The notes beneath the pieces are model-generated. The model did no database searches. It saw only the letters and a list, made by a program, of their open reading frames with translations, and was not told where the DNA came from. From Prorocentrum cordatum (taxonomy: Eukaryota > Sar > Dinophyceae > Prorocentrales > Prorocentraceae): a DNA stretch of 64,000 nucleotides. Positions within the stretch are counted from its first letter, which is position 1. The number at the start of each line of letters is the position of its first letter. This document shows, piece by piece, positions 52,657 through 62,893 of this stretch. The translations under genes and the position numbers were made by a program. The DNA lies in contig CAUYUJ010001365.1 in the NCBI GenBank assembly GCA_963575745.1, positions 1-64,000 of the forward strand, written 5' to 3'.

Positions 52657-54240
52657 TCAATTCTCGGGGGGCAAGGTGGGGGGTATCACGACTATCCGGG
52701 GGATGCGGCGACCTACTTCCAACGACCAGCGCGCCCACGCCGTAGCCAAAATGTACGTGTCCCGGGGCGGCCGGCAGCCCAGCGCGTGCCGGTGCAGAGC
52801 CTTCGCCATCGCGAGCGGCAGGCCGCTGCGCCCCGCCCTCGCGCGCGCCTCGGCAGGCAGCTCCCGCTCGGTGACGGGCCTGTCGGCCTCCACCGGGGAG
52901 CCCCCCGCGCCGCCACCGCCGCGGGGCGGCACGCCCGCCGCGCCCCCCGCGAGCTCCAGCGGGGCGCAGAAGAGCGAGTGGTGCTCGTCGATGGTGCCCA
53001 CGCCGTCGTAGCCGCCGAAGACCACGGCCAGCCCGCCGACGACCGCCGCCGAGTGCCGGCACCGCTGCAGCGGGTAGGTGCCCGCCCACTCCAGCCTGCT
53101 CCACAGCCGCAGCGGCGAGCCGAGCGGCCCGAGCACCCAGGCGTCCGCCAGGACCGCGGCGGCCCCCGCGCCGAGGCGCTGGTCCTGGCCGCCCGCTACG
53201 AGCAGCCTCGCGCCCTCGCCGGAGCCGGCGACGCTGGCCGTGTGCGAGGTCCTCGGGGCCGGCCACGGGCCGCCGCTGCTCCTCGCCGTCTGGTCGGGGG
53301 TTGCCAGAGGTGTCCCTGGCCCCAAGAGGAGCCCCCAGCCCCTCGCTCCATTGTGGAGGCCCTCGGGCCCTCTGGGCCTCGTGGGGGGTGCTCTGGAGGC
53401 CGCGGCGGCCTCCCTGGAGGTCCTGGGGACACCTTGAGCCAGAGACACCCGTGGCAGCACCCGAGTCTTGTCCGCCCAGCGCCACTCCGCAGGCTCGCCG
53501 CCAGAGCAGTCCAGCGACCACAGCTCGTCGCTGGCGCCCTCGCCCGTGGAGCCGCCGAAGACGAGCATGTGCTCGCGCTGGGGGCCCTCCTGCCACAGCA
53601 CCGCGGCGTGGTCGGTGCGCGCGCAGGGCGCCTCGTCGTCGTCGGCATCGACGCGCCCGTGGCCGCCGCGCAGCGCCGCTCTGTGCCACGTCCAGCTCTC
53701 CATGTCCAGGCACCAGACGTCGTCCAGCCGCTCGCGGAGGTCCCAGCCGCCGTAGACAACGGCCAGGTGCCGAGGCGCCGAGTAGACGAGCGACGGGTTG
53801 CCGCGAGGCGGGGGCGGCGCATTTGTTGTGGCACACTCCGTCCAGCACCGCGTGCCCAGGTGCAGCAGCTCCGGGTGCGCGAGCGGGCGGCGCCCGTCGG
53901 ACGACCACCCGCCGAAGACGAAGAGGTGCTCGCCGCACGAGGCGGCCGCGTGGTTGGAGCGTGCAGTGGGGACCGCCTCGCCAGCTGTCGCGTGGCACTT
54001 CCAGGGCCCGGCCCATCGCACCTGCGGGCACGAGTGCGGCTCCCAGCCGCCCGACGGCGGGCGCAGGGTCCACACGTCGCCCAAGCCACGCCCAGCCCGG
54101 TGCTGGTGCACATCGGCCTCCCCGCCAAAGACCAGCAGGTCGCCCTGCTCTGTCGCAACCAGAACCGAAGCAGACCGAACAGCAGGCGCACCGCAGAGAC
54201 ACGCGGCCTCGGTCGCGGGGGGCGGTGCCCCCAGGGGCAT
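52657..54240 (-). CDS. Kelch-repeat beta-propeller protein
   Basis: The open frame runs from about 54273; the first ATG is at 54240 (MPLGAPPPATEAA), giving 527 residues if nothing is spliced and 470 if the 171-bp element at 53290-53460 is removed. Kelch blades show a double Gly after hydrophobic residues, then spaced Trp: LLVFGGEADVHQHR (residues 35-48), LFVFGGWSSDGRRP (106-119), LAVVYGGWDLRERLDDVWCL (159-178), MLVFGGSTGEGASDELWSL (225-243), LLVAGGQDQ and LAVVFGGYDGVG, with P-x-P-R-x-S-H or A-R-S-N-H at blade starts. This makes six blades, a typical propeller used for protein-protein contacts. No second domain, signal peptide or membrane segment is visible, so the partner is unknown. The C-terminal 100 residues are low-complexity and end TLPPEN. 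High GC and absence of stops over 1.58 kb on this strand support it as real. Confidence 0.8.
   Translation of the reverse strand: MPLGAPPPATEAACLCGAPAVRSASVLVATEQGDLLVFGGEADVHQHRAGRGLGDVWTLRPPSGGWEPHSCPQVRWAGPWKCHATAGEAVPTARSNHAAASCGEHLFVFGGWSSDGRRPLAHPELLHLGTRCWTECATTNAPPPPRGNPSLVYSAPRHLAVVYGGWDLRERLDDVWCLDMESWTWHRAALRGGHGRVDADDDEAPCARTDHAAVLWQEGPQREHMLVFGGSTGEGASDELWSLDCSGGEPAEWRWADKTRVLPRVSLAQGVPRTSREAAAASRAPPTRPRGPEGLHNGARGWGLLLGPGTPLATPDQTARSSGGPWPAPRTSHTASVAGSGEGARLLVAGGQDQRLGAGAAAVLADAWVLGPLGSPLRLWSRLEWAGTYPLQRCRHSAAVVGGLAVVFGGYDGVGTIDEHHSLFCAPLELAGGAAGVPPRGGGGAGGSPVEADRPVTERELPAEARARAGRSGLPLAMAKALHRHALGCRPPRDTYILATAWARWSLEVGRRIPRIVVIPPTLPPEN
53290..53460 (-). mobile_element. Introner-like element / predicted intron (171 bp) in the kelch gene
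   Basis: On the coding strand it would start GTGCTGCCACGGG and end CCCCGACCAG, a GT...AG intron in phase 0 between Arg260 and Thr of TARSSGGP. Its ends (TCGGGTGCTGCCA...GGTGTCTCTGGC and the reverse complement of GCCAGGGACACCTCTGGCAA) are imperfect TIRs, 22 of 27 by eye. The flanks CAAGAC and CCAGAC look like a 6-bp target duplication, the second supplying the splice acceptor. Removing it rejoins a normal kelch blade spacing (W...P.PR..H). It has no stop and a length divisible by three. Part of it recurs at 58086-58159. Confidence 0.65.
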
Positions 54241-54432
54241 GCAGCCTGACGAAAGTTGCCCGCTTGAGCCCACGTGGCCTCAGCCAGAACTACGGGCCCG
54301 ACAGCCGCATCGACCCGTAAAGAGGAGGCACACGTCCGGCTAGTGCGGTTGGACGCCCAGTGTGACACTCGAGCGTGACACGCTCTGCGACGCGCACAGA
54401 CAAAGCATATCGAGATATGCCTATGACGACGC

Positions 54433-54570
<138 letters not shown>

Positions 54571-54710
54571 ACTCTTGTTGGACGTCGCGGCCTCGCGCGC
54601 AGCGTCGAGGCGCAGAAGTTCGGAGGGGCAAGCGCGCGCGCGGCCGGCACCCACTCAGAAGCCGGGGACAGGGGTCCACCCGGAGGGATCAGCCATGTGT
54701 TGGGCACTCT

Positions 54711-55004
54711 CCTCCTCCTCCTCCTCCTCCTCGTCCCTCTCCCCCCCCTCTTCCTCCTCCTCCTCCTCCTCCTCCTCCTCCTCCTCCTCCTCCTCGTCCC
54801 CCCCTCCTCCTCCTCCTCCACCAGGGCGAGGGCTGCGGGGGGGAGAGAGGAAGGAGGAGGACGAGGCGGTGCCATCGCCGACGGTGCGAGAAGGACAAGG
54901 CGAGGCGCAGTGGGTGCAGGTAGGACCGAAAGGCCAAACGCACGAACACACACACACACACACACACACTCTCACTCTCCCTCACACACACGCACGCACA
55001 GACA

Positions 55005-55058
<54 letters not shown>

Positions 55059-55248
55059 CACACACCTGACAGAAAAAAGAAAGCCCGAAACACCTCTGAA
55101 TATGTCCACATCTCCATCGTGGACAATATCCTGGTCAGCTGGTTTTGCCGCGAGCCGTGTCGACGAGGGCCCCCCGCCCGAGGCTGCCCCGCGCAGCGCA
55201 ACTGCCTCACCCCCTCTGAGCAGATCCCACGAGCCACTGTGACCCCCT

Positions 55249-55309
<61 letters not shown>

Positions 55310-55344
55310 GCACACACACACACACACACACACATACACGCACG

Positions 55345-55385
<41 letters not shown>

Positions 55386-55450
55386 ACACACACAGACACA
55401 CGCACACACACAGACACACACACACACACACACACACAACACACACACAA
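54711..55450. repeat. TCC array and two CA arrays
   Basis: (TCC)n at 54711-54816, (AC)n at about 54947-55066 and (CA)n at 55252-55450, separated by short unique sequence. Confidence 0.95.
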
Positions 55451-56340
55451 ACCTTTCCCCTGCGGCATCGCTCTCCAAAGCAGGGACCCCTGCCCCGACG
55501 CGAGGATTAGGCCTGGAAGGACACAGGTGCAGTTATAAGCCAGACAAGCCCGCAGCAAATCAATGGAATGGACATAACACGAGCGCTCAAGAGCGCACAA
55601 CGGTAAGATAAGCGCGAGCCAAACCATCAACACCAAGGAGCACTCAAGCACGTTCCTCATACGCACCTCCTCAAGGGAGTAGAGCTCAGAGCCGATTCAT
55701 GGCGAGGTTGCTTGCGATATGGATGACAGTTTCGCGTGAGATATCCTCAAACACTGTTCATCCGAAGGATGCACCCATCACTCAAATCGCGAAGTCACTG
55801 GTAATCATCATACATCTGTTCAGCGCGCTTGGGCAACATTTTAAGCAGTGTTGAAACAGCATGAGCACAATGAGCTGAAGCGTTTGTATTGGCAATGGTG
55901 TTAGGCTTACGCCTCCTTTAGTCCTCATCCTGCTTATCATCACTCTTGTTTGTTCCCCTCCTCCTCCTCCTCGTCATTCTCATCATAGTCCTATTTCTCC
56001 TCACTCCCTTCTTCTCTCTGTCTGTCCCTCATCATGTGTTCCGTCGTCGCATGCGTGAGCAACCATGCATAAGACCCTGTCCGAGGAGTTCGACCTCAGA
56101 TGTGCCGACTGGTGAAGGCGGGCACGGACGTGCCTACCAGCAGACAAGGAAAATTCAGAAGAGTCGACGAGAGCACAGGACCGTTTCAATCAAACGTGCA
56201 TGGCCGTGCATGCACGAGCGAGAAGCGAGCCCGCAAGAAGCACGGAGAGGTGGGAGGACGCCCGTGCGATCGATCATCCGGATGGCCGCTCGCATGCTCC
56301 CTGAAGGCCCTACGACGGCCCCCGCCCCGACCACGAGGTC
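55451..56340. other. Intergenic, nothing recognised
   Basis: Includes a short CTC tract near 55960. No gene is supported. Confidence 0.45.
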
Positions 56341-56341
56341 T

Positions 56342-56573
56342 GAGCAGGGACCGACCGTCCCGGCATTCCTACAGTCCTACCACGCAGTGTTCTTAGAACC
56401 CAGAAATGCTCTAAGAAGAATGCTCTCAGAACATCAACCCGATGTGGTAAAACAAGACAGCCCCAGCAAGAAATGTTCTGAGAACATCCCGTGGGAACCA
56501 CAAACGGTTCTTATAGAACACTGCTTGGTGGGGCTTTATAGGCGAGCCAGGAGACGCTTCGCCACTGCTTGAG
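56342..56573. mobile_element. MITE family F, copy 2 (232 bp)
   Basis: GAGCAGGGACCGACCGTCCC at the left, CGCTTCGCCACTGCTTGAG at the right. The interior has several GTTCTTAGAAC/GTTCTGAGAAC palindromes. Confidence 0.8.
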
Positions 56574-56752
56574 AGGTTTTCTCACAGCGCGGGCAGCCCG
56601 AGGCCTCGACGTCGCTTCCCCGGGGCCGGCTCCTCATCCCGAGGCGGCCCTTGACAATCCCGGGGCCCGGCAAAGGGCCCCCGCGTCGTGGTCTTCCCAG
56701 CGGCCTGGGCACCTGGAGGTCTCCACCCCTTCCCTGGGGCCAGCTCTTCCTC

Positions 56753-56990
56753 TGAGCAGGGACCGGCCGTCCCGGCATTCCTATGACCCTACCACGAGAT
56801 GCTCTTGGAACCCCAAAAACGTTCTAAGAGCAAGAACGGTGCTCTCAGAACATGATATCCCGCTGTGATTAAACAAGCCAGTCTGAGCCAGAAATGCTCT
56901 GAGAACAGTTCGTGCAGACCACAGAAAGTTCTTAGAAGAGTATCTGGTGGGCCTATAGGCGAGCCAGGACGCTTCGCCACTGCTCCCGAG
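56753..56990. mobile_element. MITE family F, copy 3 (238 bp)
   Basis: Same ends and interior as copy 2, in the same orientation, about 180 bp away. Confidence 0.8.
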
Positions 56991-57122
56991 GCGGTAACGA
57001 TCCCCCGGGCCCGGCAGGGGGCCGCGGAGGCCGAGACTGGTCATAGACCCTGCGCCGTGATTCTCTCACGACGCGAAGGAGGCTGTGCTGAAGGGGGGCC
57101 ATAGGCAGCCAAAAGTCAACCC

Positions 57123-57310
57123 TACAGTCATCGGTCTGACCTCAGGAACGATAAACAAAGAACGAAGCTCCTCTTCTCCCAAGGGATAACGCACAAGGAA
57201 CGATGAATAAAAAATAACGCATAGGGAACGATCATAACGCATGCAAGCCTAAGGGACGGCCGAGCCCCTTTTGAAAAAGCAAGTGTCCCTTACTCAAGCA
57301 GCCCGCTGTA
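57123..57310. mobile_element. MITE family A, diverged copy
   Basis: TACAGTCATCGGTCTGACCT at the left, GCCCGCTGTA at the right, with GGAACGATAAACAAAGAACG inside as in family A but heavily rearranged. Confidence 0.5.
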
Positions 57311-57409
57311 GGACTGCAGGTCAGACTGCTGAAAAACCGACCGGGGCTCAGAATTTGAAGGGTGCCTGCAGCCAGGCGCACCCCCAGCGGGGGCGTAAAA
57401 CAGGGCTAG

Positions 57410-57538
57410 GATCGGGATAAATCGCTCTAGAGCGTTCAGGAGCGCTCTCAGAGCGTTCCGGAACGCTCTGGAGCGGCCGCGGCGCCCAATGCATCCTCCA
57501 AACCTGCCGATTCTCAGAGATTTCGAGTTATCCCGATC
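57410..57538. mobile_element. Inverted-repeat element L (129 bp)
   Basis: GATCGGGATAA and its exact reverse complement TTATCCCGATC bound it. The interior has nested palindromes built on AGAGCGTTC and GGAACGCTCT. Confidence 0.7.
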
Positions 57539-57727
57539 TGATTTTGTCCCGATCTTCGCGTCGTTTTAGAACCCCCAGCGGAGGGGCGTCCGCGATCGGA
57601 CCCGCAGGCGCAGGGCCCGCAGCCGGTCGCGCAGAGGCGTGAAGCTCCACCCTGCTGCTGGGCCTCGCGAGGGGCGCTGCAGGAGGCCGTGGGCCCCAGA
57701 ACTCCGACGTCGTGATTTGTTGTCCAC

Positions 57728-58082
57728 TGTCCTCCTCCTCCTGCTCCTCCTCCCCCTCCTCCTCCTCCTCCTCCTCCTCCTCCTCGTCTTCCTCCTCCTC
57801 CCCCTCCTCCTCCTCCTCCTCCTCCTCCTCCTCCTCCTCCTCCTCCTCCTCCTCGTCTCCTCTCCCACTTCTGGGACAGGCTTTTCATCCCGAGCCCGTG
57901 TTATGTGGACGGGCGCGGGGCCCCGTCAAGGGCCCCTGAGCCCGAAAATGAGCAGAGGCCCTCCGTCGCTGGCTTTGCGCAACGAGGGGAGGTGTTGGGG
58001 TAGGGGAGGAGGAGGAGGAGGAGAGGAGGAGGAGGAGGAGGAGGAGGAGGAGGAGGAGGGGGAGGAGGAGGGGGAGGAGGAG
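57728..58082. repeat. TCC array and GGA array flanking a GC-rich spacer
   Basis: (TCC)n at 57728-57855 and (GGA)n at about 58005-58082: opposite-strand partners 150 bp apart. Confidence 0.95.
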
Positions 58083-58085
58083 TGA

Positions 58086-58159
58086 GGCCACGGGGGGGGG
58101 GGCTCCCTGGAGATCCTGGAGACACCCTGGGGCCACGGGCACCTCTGGCAGCACCCGAG
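58086..58159. mobile_element. Fragment related to the kelch introner-like element
   Basis: CTCCCTGGAGATCCTGGAGA through TGGCAGCACCCGAG matches 53410-53465 with about 80 percent identity by eye. The other end is replaced by a GGA array. Confidence 0.65.
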
Positions 58160-58800
58160 CCCCGCGGGGCGTCGGGGAGGAGGGGCCCGCTCGTCGACCG
58201 CGCTGGCCGCGGAGGGCTCCCCCGGGCATGGCATGCCGGGGGGGGGGGCCCATGCCAAGGAACACCCTGCTTGCCTCCAGGGTGCCTTTCGGTGCGTACT
58301 TTGCGCGGTTGAACGCGCAGTTTTGGCGGCGCCGACCGTGTGGGCAGGGTGTCCCGCTGCAGGGGTCGTTCGGCCGTCCGCGCCAGGGCGCCCAACGCCG
58401 CAAAAGAAAATGCCCTGGAACGCAAACTCTGCCATTTTTTGGTCACCTCTGAGCTGCGCGTCTTGGGTGTCGATGGTCTGGCCATGAGAAGCGTAGCGTC
58501 ACCACACCGCGAATCGGTGGACGTCCGGGGGTCTCGGGGTTGGGCTCCTCCTCCTCCTCCTCCTCCTCCTCCTCCTCCGTCTTGTGGAAGGCTTCCTGTG
58601 GTCGGGCCCCTACTGCGCAGCGCGACTGGGTCATCACGAGGACGCTGCTTGGTAAAAGGACGCGAGGGCCTCGGACGTTCCAACTGAGGCCGAAGACGGA
58701 ATTGCGTGTGCCGTGGCTCGGGGCCATTGATGAACAGGGTTTGGCAGGGACGTGAGGGTTCCCCCTGTCGGCGGTGGACACACATCCCTTTCGTAAACCT
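58160..58800. other. GC-rich, nothing recognised
   Basis: A short TCC run at 58544-58580. No gene is supported. Confidence 0.4.
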
Positions 58801-58810
58801 CCCTTTCTCG

Positions 58811-59017
58811 GGACGATCGAAACGGGCACTGAAAGAATGGATACAATGCCTAACAGCAGTCAATGTTCATTTTGAATAGGACTCGCTGTCCGCGCCGCCG
58901 CGGACGTTGCTCTTTGAATACAACAAGCCGCCTGCGCAACAGCGGCCGCTGTTGGTTTTGGACAACATTTGTTGTTCGGCATTGTACCCATTGTTTCCGT
59001 ACCCGTTTCGGGCGTCC
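58811..59017. mobile_element. Inverted-repeat family I, copy 2 (207 bp)
   Basis: GGACGATCGAAACGGGCACT at the left and its imperfect partner GTACCCGTTTCGGGCGTCC at the right. Pairing extends about 45 bp, with an internal CAGCGGCCGCTGT palindrome. Confidence 0.75.
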
Positions 59018-59020
59018 AGA

Positions 59021-59108
59021 CTTTAGTGAAAACGACCCAGGACCGAAACCGACGGACTTAGAGCCGCAAAAATGACGGCCGCGACGCCCTCTCGCGAACC
59101 GAAAACGG
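59021..59108. mobile_element. MITE family G, partial copy
   Basis: CTTTAGTGAAAACGACCCAG through GCGAACCGAAAACGGCCAAT matches the middle of family G. Confidence 0.6.
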
Positions 59109-59362
59109 CCAATTCGCTACAGTGTGGGCGCGGCCGCAAGAAACCCTCGCAAGAAACCCAACCCTGAGAACCCGAGCGCGAGGTGCACCTGAGGGGAAAC
59201 CCGGAGCACCCTGAACGCAGCAGCTCCTTCCACGGCCGCGGGAAGTCACCGCGCAGCGCGAGGAGCGAAGAAACCCGGCATGCCCTGACGAAAAGCATAT
59301 GGTCTCTTGATGCGCGCCCCCACTGTATTCGACGTGTCAGGGTAGGAGGTCTCTCGACTTAC

Positions 59363-59547
59363 GTCGGGCCTGTCCCCCTACAGGGGGATTTTCCACGACA
59401 AATAATATATAAAAACACAAATACCCCAAAGTAGTAAAAAAATAATCAAAAAATAGTCCCCAGACTATTTTTGGACAATTTTTGAATCATTTTTTGGGTA
59501 TTTTTGATTCTTCGTCGAAAATCCCGCTGTAGGGGGACAGGCCCGAC
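59363..59547. mobile_element. MITE family C, best copy (185 bp)
   Basis: GTCGGGCCTGTCCCCCTACA continuing GGGGGATTTTC, and its near-exact reverse complement at the right, give about 31-bp TIRs. The A/T-rich interior includes AGTCCCCAGACTATTTTTGG. Confidence 0.85.
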
Positions 59548-59655
59548 TTAACTCTCGACCTCCGACCCAGGCACGGTGCTCTTCCGAAGAGGCGCTTCGC
59601 CCGCAAGCTGTGGGCCCCCGGGAGCGGGAGGCCCGCCACCAACAGGAACTGGCCA

Positions 59656-59812
59656 CGCGCAGAAGGGGGTAGGGGGAGGGGGGAAGGCTTCTTAGAAGCA
59701 CCCCTGCTTCTTAGAAGGCGCGGGCCTTCTTTGTAGATGTAAGGCCGGCGCCTTCTAAGAAGCAGCCTCCTTCTAAGAAGCCTTCCCCCCTCCCCCTACC
59801 CCCTTCTGCGCG
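59656..59812. mobile_element. Family E element (157 bp)
   Basis: Long TIR: CGCGCAGAAGGGGGTAGGGG onward through AAGGCTTCTTAGAAG, mirrored exactly at the right. Inner CTTCTTAGAAGGCGC/GCGCCTTCTAAGAAG repeats make almost the whole element foldable. Confidence 0.85.
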
Positions 59813-59839
59813 CCGCCAAAGGAAACGCTATAGCTCTAG

Positions 59840-60001
59840 GTCGGGCCTGTCCCCCTACGGGCGGATGTTGGGCGAAACTTCCACAAAATACCCCCAACGA
59901 GTACTCTCGAAAGGCTCAACACTAGTCGAACACATCGTCCCCTGCGCATTTTTGTTTTTTGATGTTTGAACTCTCCTCCTGTAGAGAGGGACAGGCCCGA
60001 C
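59840..60001. mobile_element. MITE family C, copy (162 bp)
   Basis: GTCGGGCCTGTCCCCCTACG at the left and GTAGAGAGGGACAGGCCCGAC at the right; the interior is diverged. Confidence 0.75.
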
Positions 60002-60246
60002 GCAACCCCCGGGGAGGCCCGCAACCGACCGGCAGGAAACGCCAGCTCCACCGAGGGAATTATGCGTGATTTCTGTCGCCCGGTCGCCTGCCCTGCCTTC
60101 GGCGGGCGTCCCAGACCCCACGTACGTGCCCCGGGCCAGATCGTCGTGCTGGATCCCGAGTGTGATGCCCCAAGGGGCCCGAAAGCGGGCCCCTTGGGGG
60201 GCCGAGACCGACGACACACACCCAGAGCGTCCCACAGAGCTCAAAT

Positions 60247-60418
60247 AATCGGGGTTGGACAGACCCCCCTTTAGCAAAGCGTGGCTTAATAATAATAATA
60301 CTAATAATACTAGTAGTACAAATAATATTAATATTCATAATAATCATAATAATCATAATACTAATACTAATAATAATACTAATGATATTAATAACACTAA
60401 TAATACTAATAATACTTC
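60247..60418. repeat. Family G end followed by AATACT array
   Basis: ATCGGGGTTGGACAGACCCC...AGCAAAGCGTGGCTT is a family G left end. It is replaced after about 40 bp by (AATAAT/AATACT)n from about 60287. Confidence 0.75.
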
Positions 60419-60482
60419 GAGGAACAGAGGAACACCCTTCGAGAACAAGAGACCCTCCGCCGCCAGCTAACTCGCACGGGAC

Positions 60483-60659
60483 ATTCGGGGATGGACAGAC
60501 CCCCCTTTAGTAAAACGTGATTTTAGTGAAAACGACCCGAGGCCCAAACCTGGCGGGCGCGAGCGTGGAAAAGCACGGCCACGGCGCCCTCTCAGGAACA
60601 GAGAACGGACAATTCACTACTCGACGTGTCACTGTTGGGGGTATCTGCCCACCCCCGAT
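60483..60659. mobile_element. MITE family G, copy 2 (177 bp)
   Basis: ATTCGGGGATGGACAGACCC at the left, CTGCCCACCCCCGAT at the right. Interior as at 48053-48227. Confidence 0.8.
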
Positions 60660-61490
60660 GGATCCCAAGTGTGATGCCCCTGGGGCCCGAACCCGCGGGC
60701 CCCTTGGGGGGCCGAGATCGACGACACACATCCGGAGCGTCCCACAGAGCTCAAAGAAAGAAGCCCCAAGGAAAGCTCCCAGAAGGGCCCGTCCCGGAGA
60801 GGCGCCTGGCTCCCTCGGGCGGCTCGGGGCCCAGAGGATGCCCACCAGGAGGCCCACGAGGGCAATAAAGAAGAATGGCCTTCAAAAGAAAACAGACCTC
60901 AAACGCCTTGGGTTAAGTAAGACAAGAGGTTCTTCGCAGTTTTCGGCCCATTAGGGCCATCGCTTGGCCCTGCCGTCAAAAAGCTGCTCAGGACGGAAAG
61001 CCGGCGCAGGGGAAAGGGGCGGCTCTTCTGGGGACCTCGCCTTGAAAAAGGAACGACTTCGGACCTCTGGGAATCCTTCGCCTTTGCCGGTGAGCGCTCA
61101 AAAGGGGTAGGGGCGCTTTTGTTTTGTTGACGAACGGAAGCCCCGGGAGGCTCCGTGCGGAAGCCTGGAACAGGCGCCTGGGAGGCGCGGGCGGTGCCAC
61201 GCAGACGTCTCGAGAGGCACAACCTCCAGGGCATCTTGGTGGCGCTTTCTGGGGGCGGCTCGGACACTGCGGGAGATCCGGAGCGAAGGAGAAGCAACCA
61301 CAACCTCTGGGCCGAGGGGCCGCCCCAGGCCCATCCCCCAAGGCCGACCCCGAACCCCACACGGTGGTGGCCTGCGCGCGGCGCTCGGTGCCGAGTGCCG
61401 CGCGCAGGTCATCACCGCTGGCGGGTCGGGGTCGGCCTCAGGGGGGCGCCTGGGGCGGTTCCCTGAGCCGTCCCCTCCTTAAACCCAAAG
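60660..61490. other. GC-rich, nothing recognised
   Basis: A segment at about 60660-60755 (GATCCCAAGTGTGATGCCCC...CCCACAGAGCTCAAA) is a duplicate of 60151-60245. No gene is supported. Confidence 0.55.
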
Positions 61491-61496
61491 CTCCAC

Positions 61497-61785
61497 CGCC
61501 TCCTCCTCCTCCTCCTCCTCCTCCTCCTCCTCCCTCTCCTCCTCCTCCTCTTCTCCTCCTCCTCCTCTTCCTCCTCCTCCTCTTCCCTCCTCCTCCCCCC
61601 TGCCCCGCCTCCTCCTCCACCTCCCTCTTTCCTCCCCTCCTCCTCCTCCTCCTCCTCCTCCTCCCCTCCTCTCCTCCTCCTCCTCCTCCTCCTCCTCCTC
61701 CTGCTCCTCCTCCTCCTCCTCCCCCTGCCCCGCCTCCTCCTCCACCTCCCCCTTCTCCTTCTCCTCCTCCTCCTCCTCCCACCCG
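61497..61785. repeat. TCC microsatellite
   Basis: Imperfect (TCC)n with CCTGCCCCGCCTCC interruptions that are themselves repeated (61603 and 61722 areas). Confidence 0.95.
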
Positions 61786-61789
61786 AAGC

Positions 61790-62860
61790 GGTTGTGGCTG
61801 TCTCTGCTTCGTCCGTGAGGAGGGTCCTCGGCAAGGCGCAGCGGACCCCAGCCCTCCCCGGGTCTCGCGAAACATCCACGGCGTCGTGCTCGTCCCCGTG
61901 GCAGGCCTGTGGAAGCCCTCACCAGACCCCTAGACCATAAACAAAAAAAACTCGTGGTCGTTTTTGTTATTCGGCGTTTCGACAGTGGGCGGAAGGGGGG
62001 GAGGGGGTGGTCTGGCTCCGGACCTCTGCTTGGTGCGCCTGTTTGCAGCAGTGGGTCCTATGATGGGAGACTCCACCTGCTCGAAGCAGGCGCACAAAAC
62101 AGCCAAGATCTACTCCATGGGGGGGGAGGGGGGGGGTTGGGGGGCCCGCGCCGATCGGCAAAAACATGAATAAAAAAACGTTCACCTCGGGATGAGAAGA
62201 CTGCCCTGGGGAACGGGTGAGGACTTGCCCAGGGCCCAGTCTTGAACAAGTAGGGCATCGGAGATTCGAGCTTGGGCCTTCCCCGGCCTCCAAGAAAAAA
62301 ACTGCTGCTGTCATCCGGAAGGTCGAAGCCAAAACATCCGACAATATGTTAGCCAAACATCCGACAATAGGTTTCTCCGCACGGCCCCCAAGAGAACGCG
62401 ATTCCTTCCCTGGGAGTAGCCGTTTTTCCCAGGTGCATGTTTGATTGTCATGGAGCCAGAGCACGGGCCCCGGGGGCCGAAATCCTGAAGAGACACCCAG
62501 CCGAATGGAAAAAATATGACATCGCCGGAGATCTGAGAACGGCGCAGCAAGTGGCAATCCATCCCCCCAGGCCTTGCTGTGCACAGCGAGCGTGCGGTCG
62601 CCATCGGTCACCGACTCCATCACGGGGCCGGGTCCGGGAGCCCGCGAGGCCTCTCTGGCCAGCTGCAGCAGTACAGATGGGCGGAGTGCCTGGTCCGAAG
62701 TCCCACCAGCCCTCGGGACGCAGGCGAGTGAGAATCTCCCCTGAGATGCTGGCGTTGCATTGCTGTTCGCGCCTCGCATTTTCGCCCGCTCGGGCCCCGG
62801 GATCATCACAGACCCATCTGGCTCGAAAAATGCAGCAGAACGCTGGGTTCTCTAGGGCTC
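61790..62860. other. Intergenic, nothing recognised
   Basis: Open frames exist on both strands, including 280 codons on the minus strand at 61967-62809, but no domain or motif is recognised and composition explains them. Confidence 0.4.
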
Positions 62861-62866
62861 CAGTTG

Positions 62867-62893
62867 TGACTGGTTGTCTAAGACAACCAGTCA
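62867..62893. repeat. 27-bp perfect palindrome
   Basis: TGACTGGTTGTCT, one A, then AGACAACCAGTCA: a perfect hairpin with a single-base centre. Confidence 0.9.

Noticed and set aside
61967-62809. 280-codon minus-strand frame
   Set aside because: No recognisable motif, no homologous frame nearby and ordinary composition for this GC-rich region; kept only as unassigned sequence.
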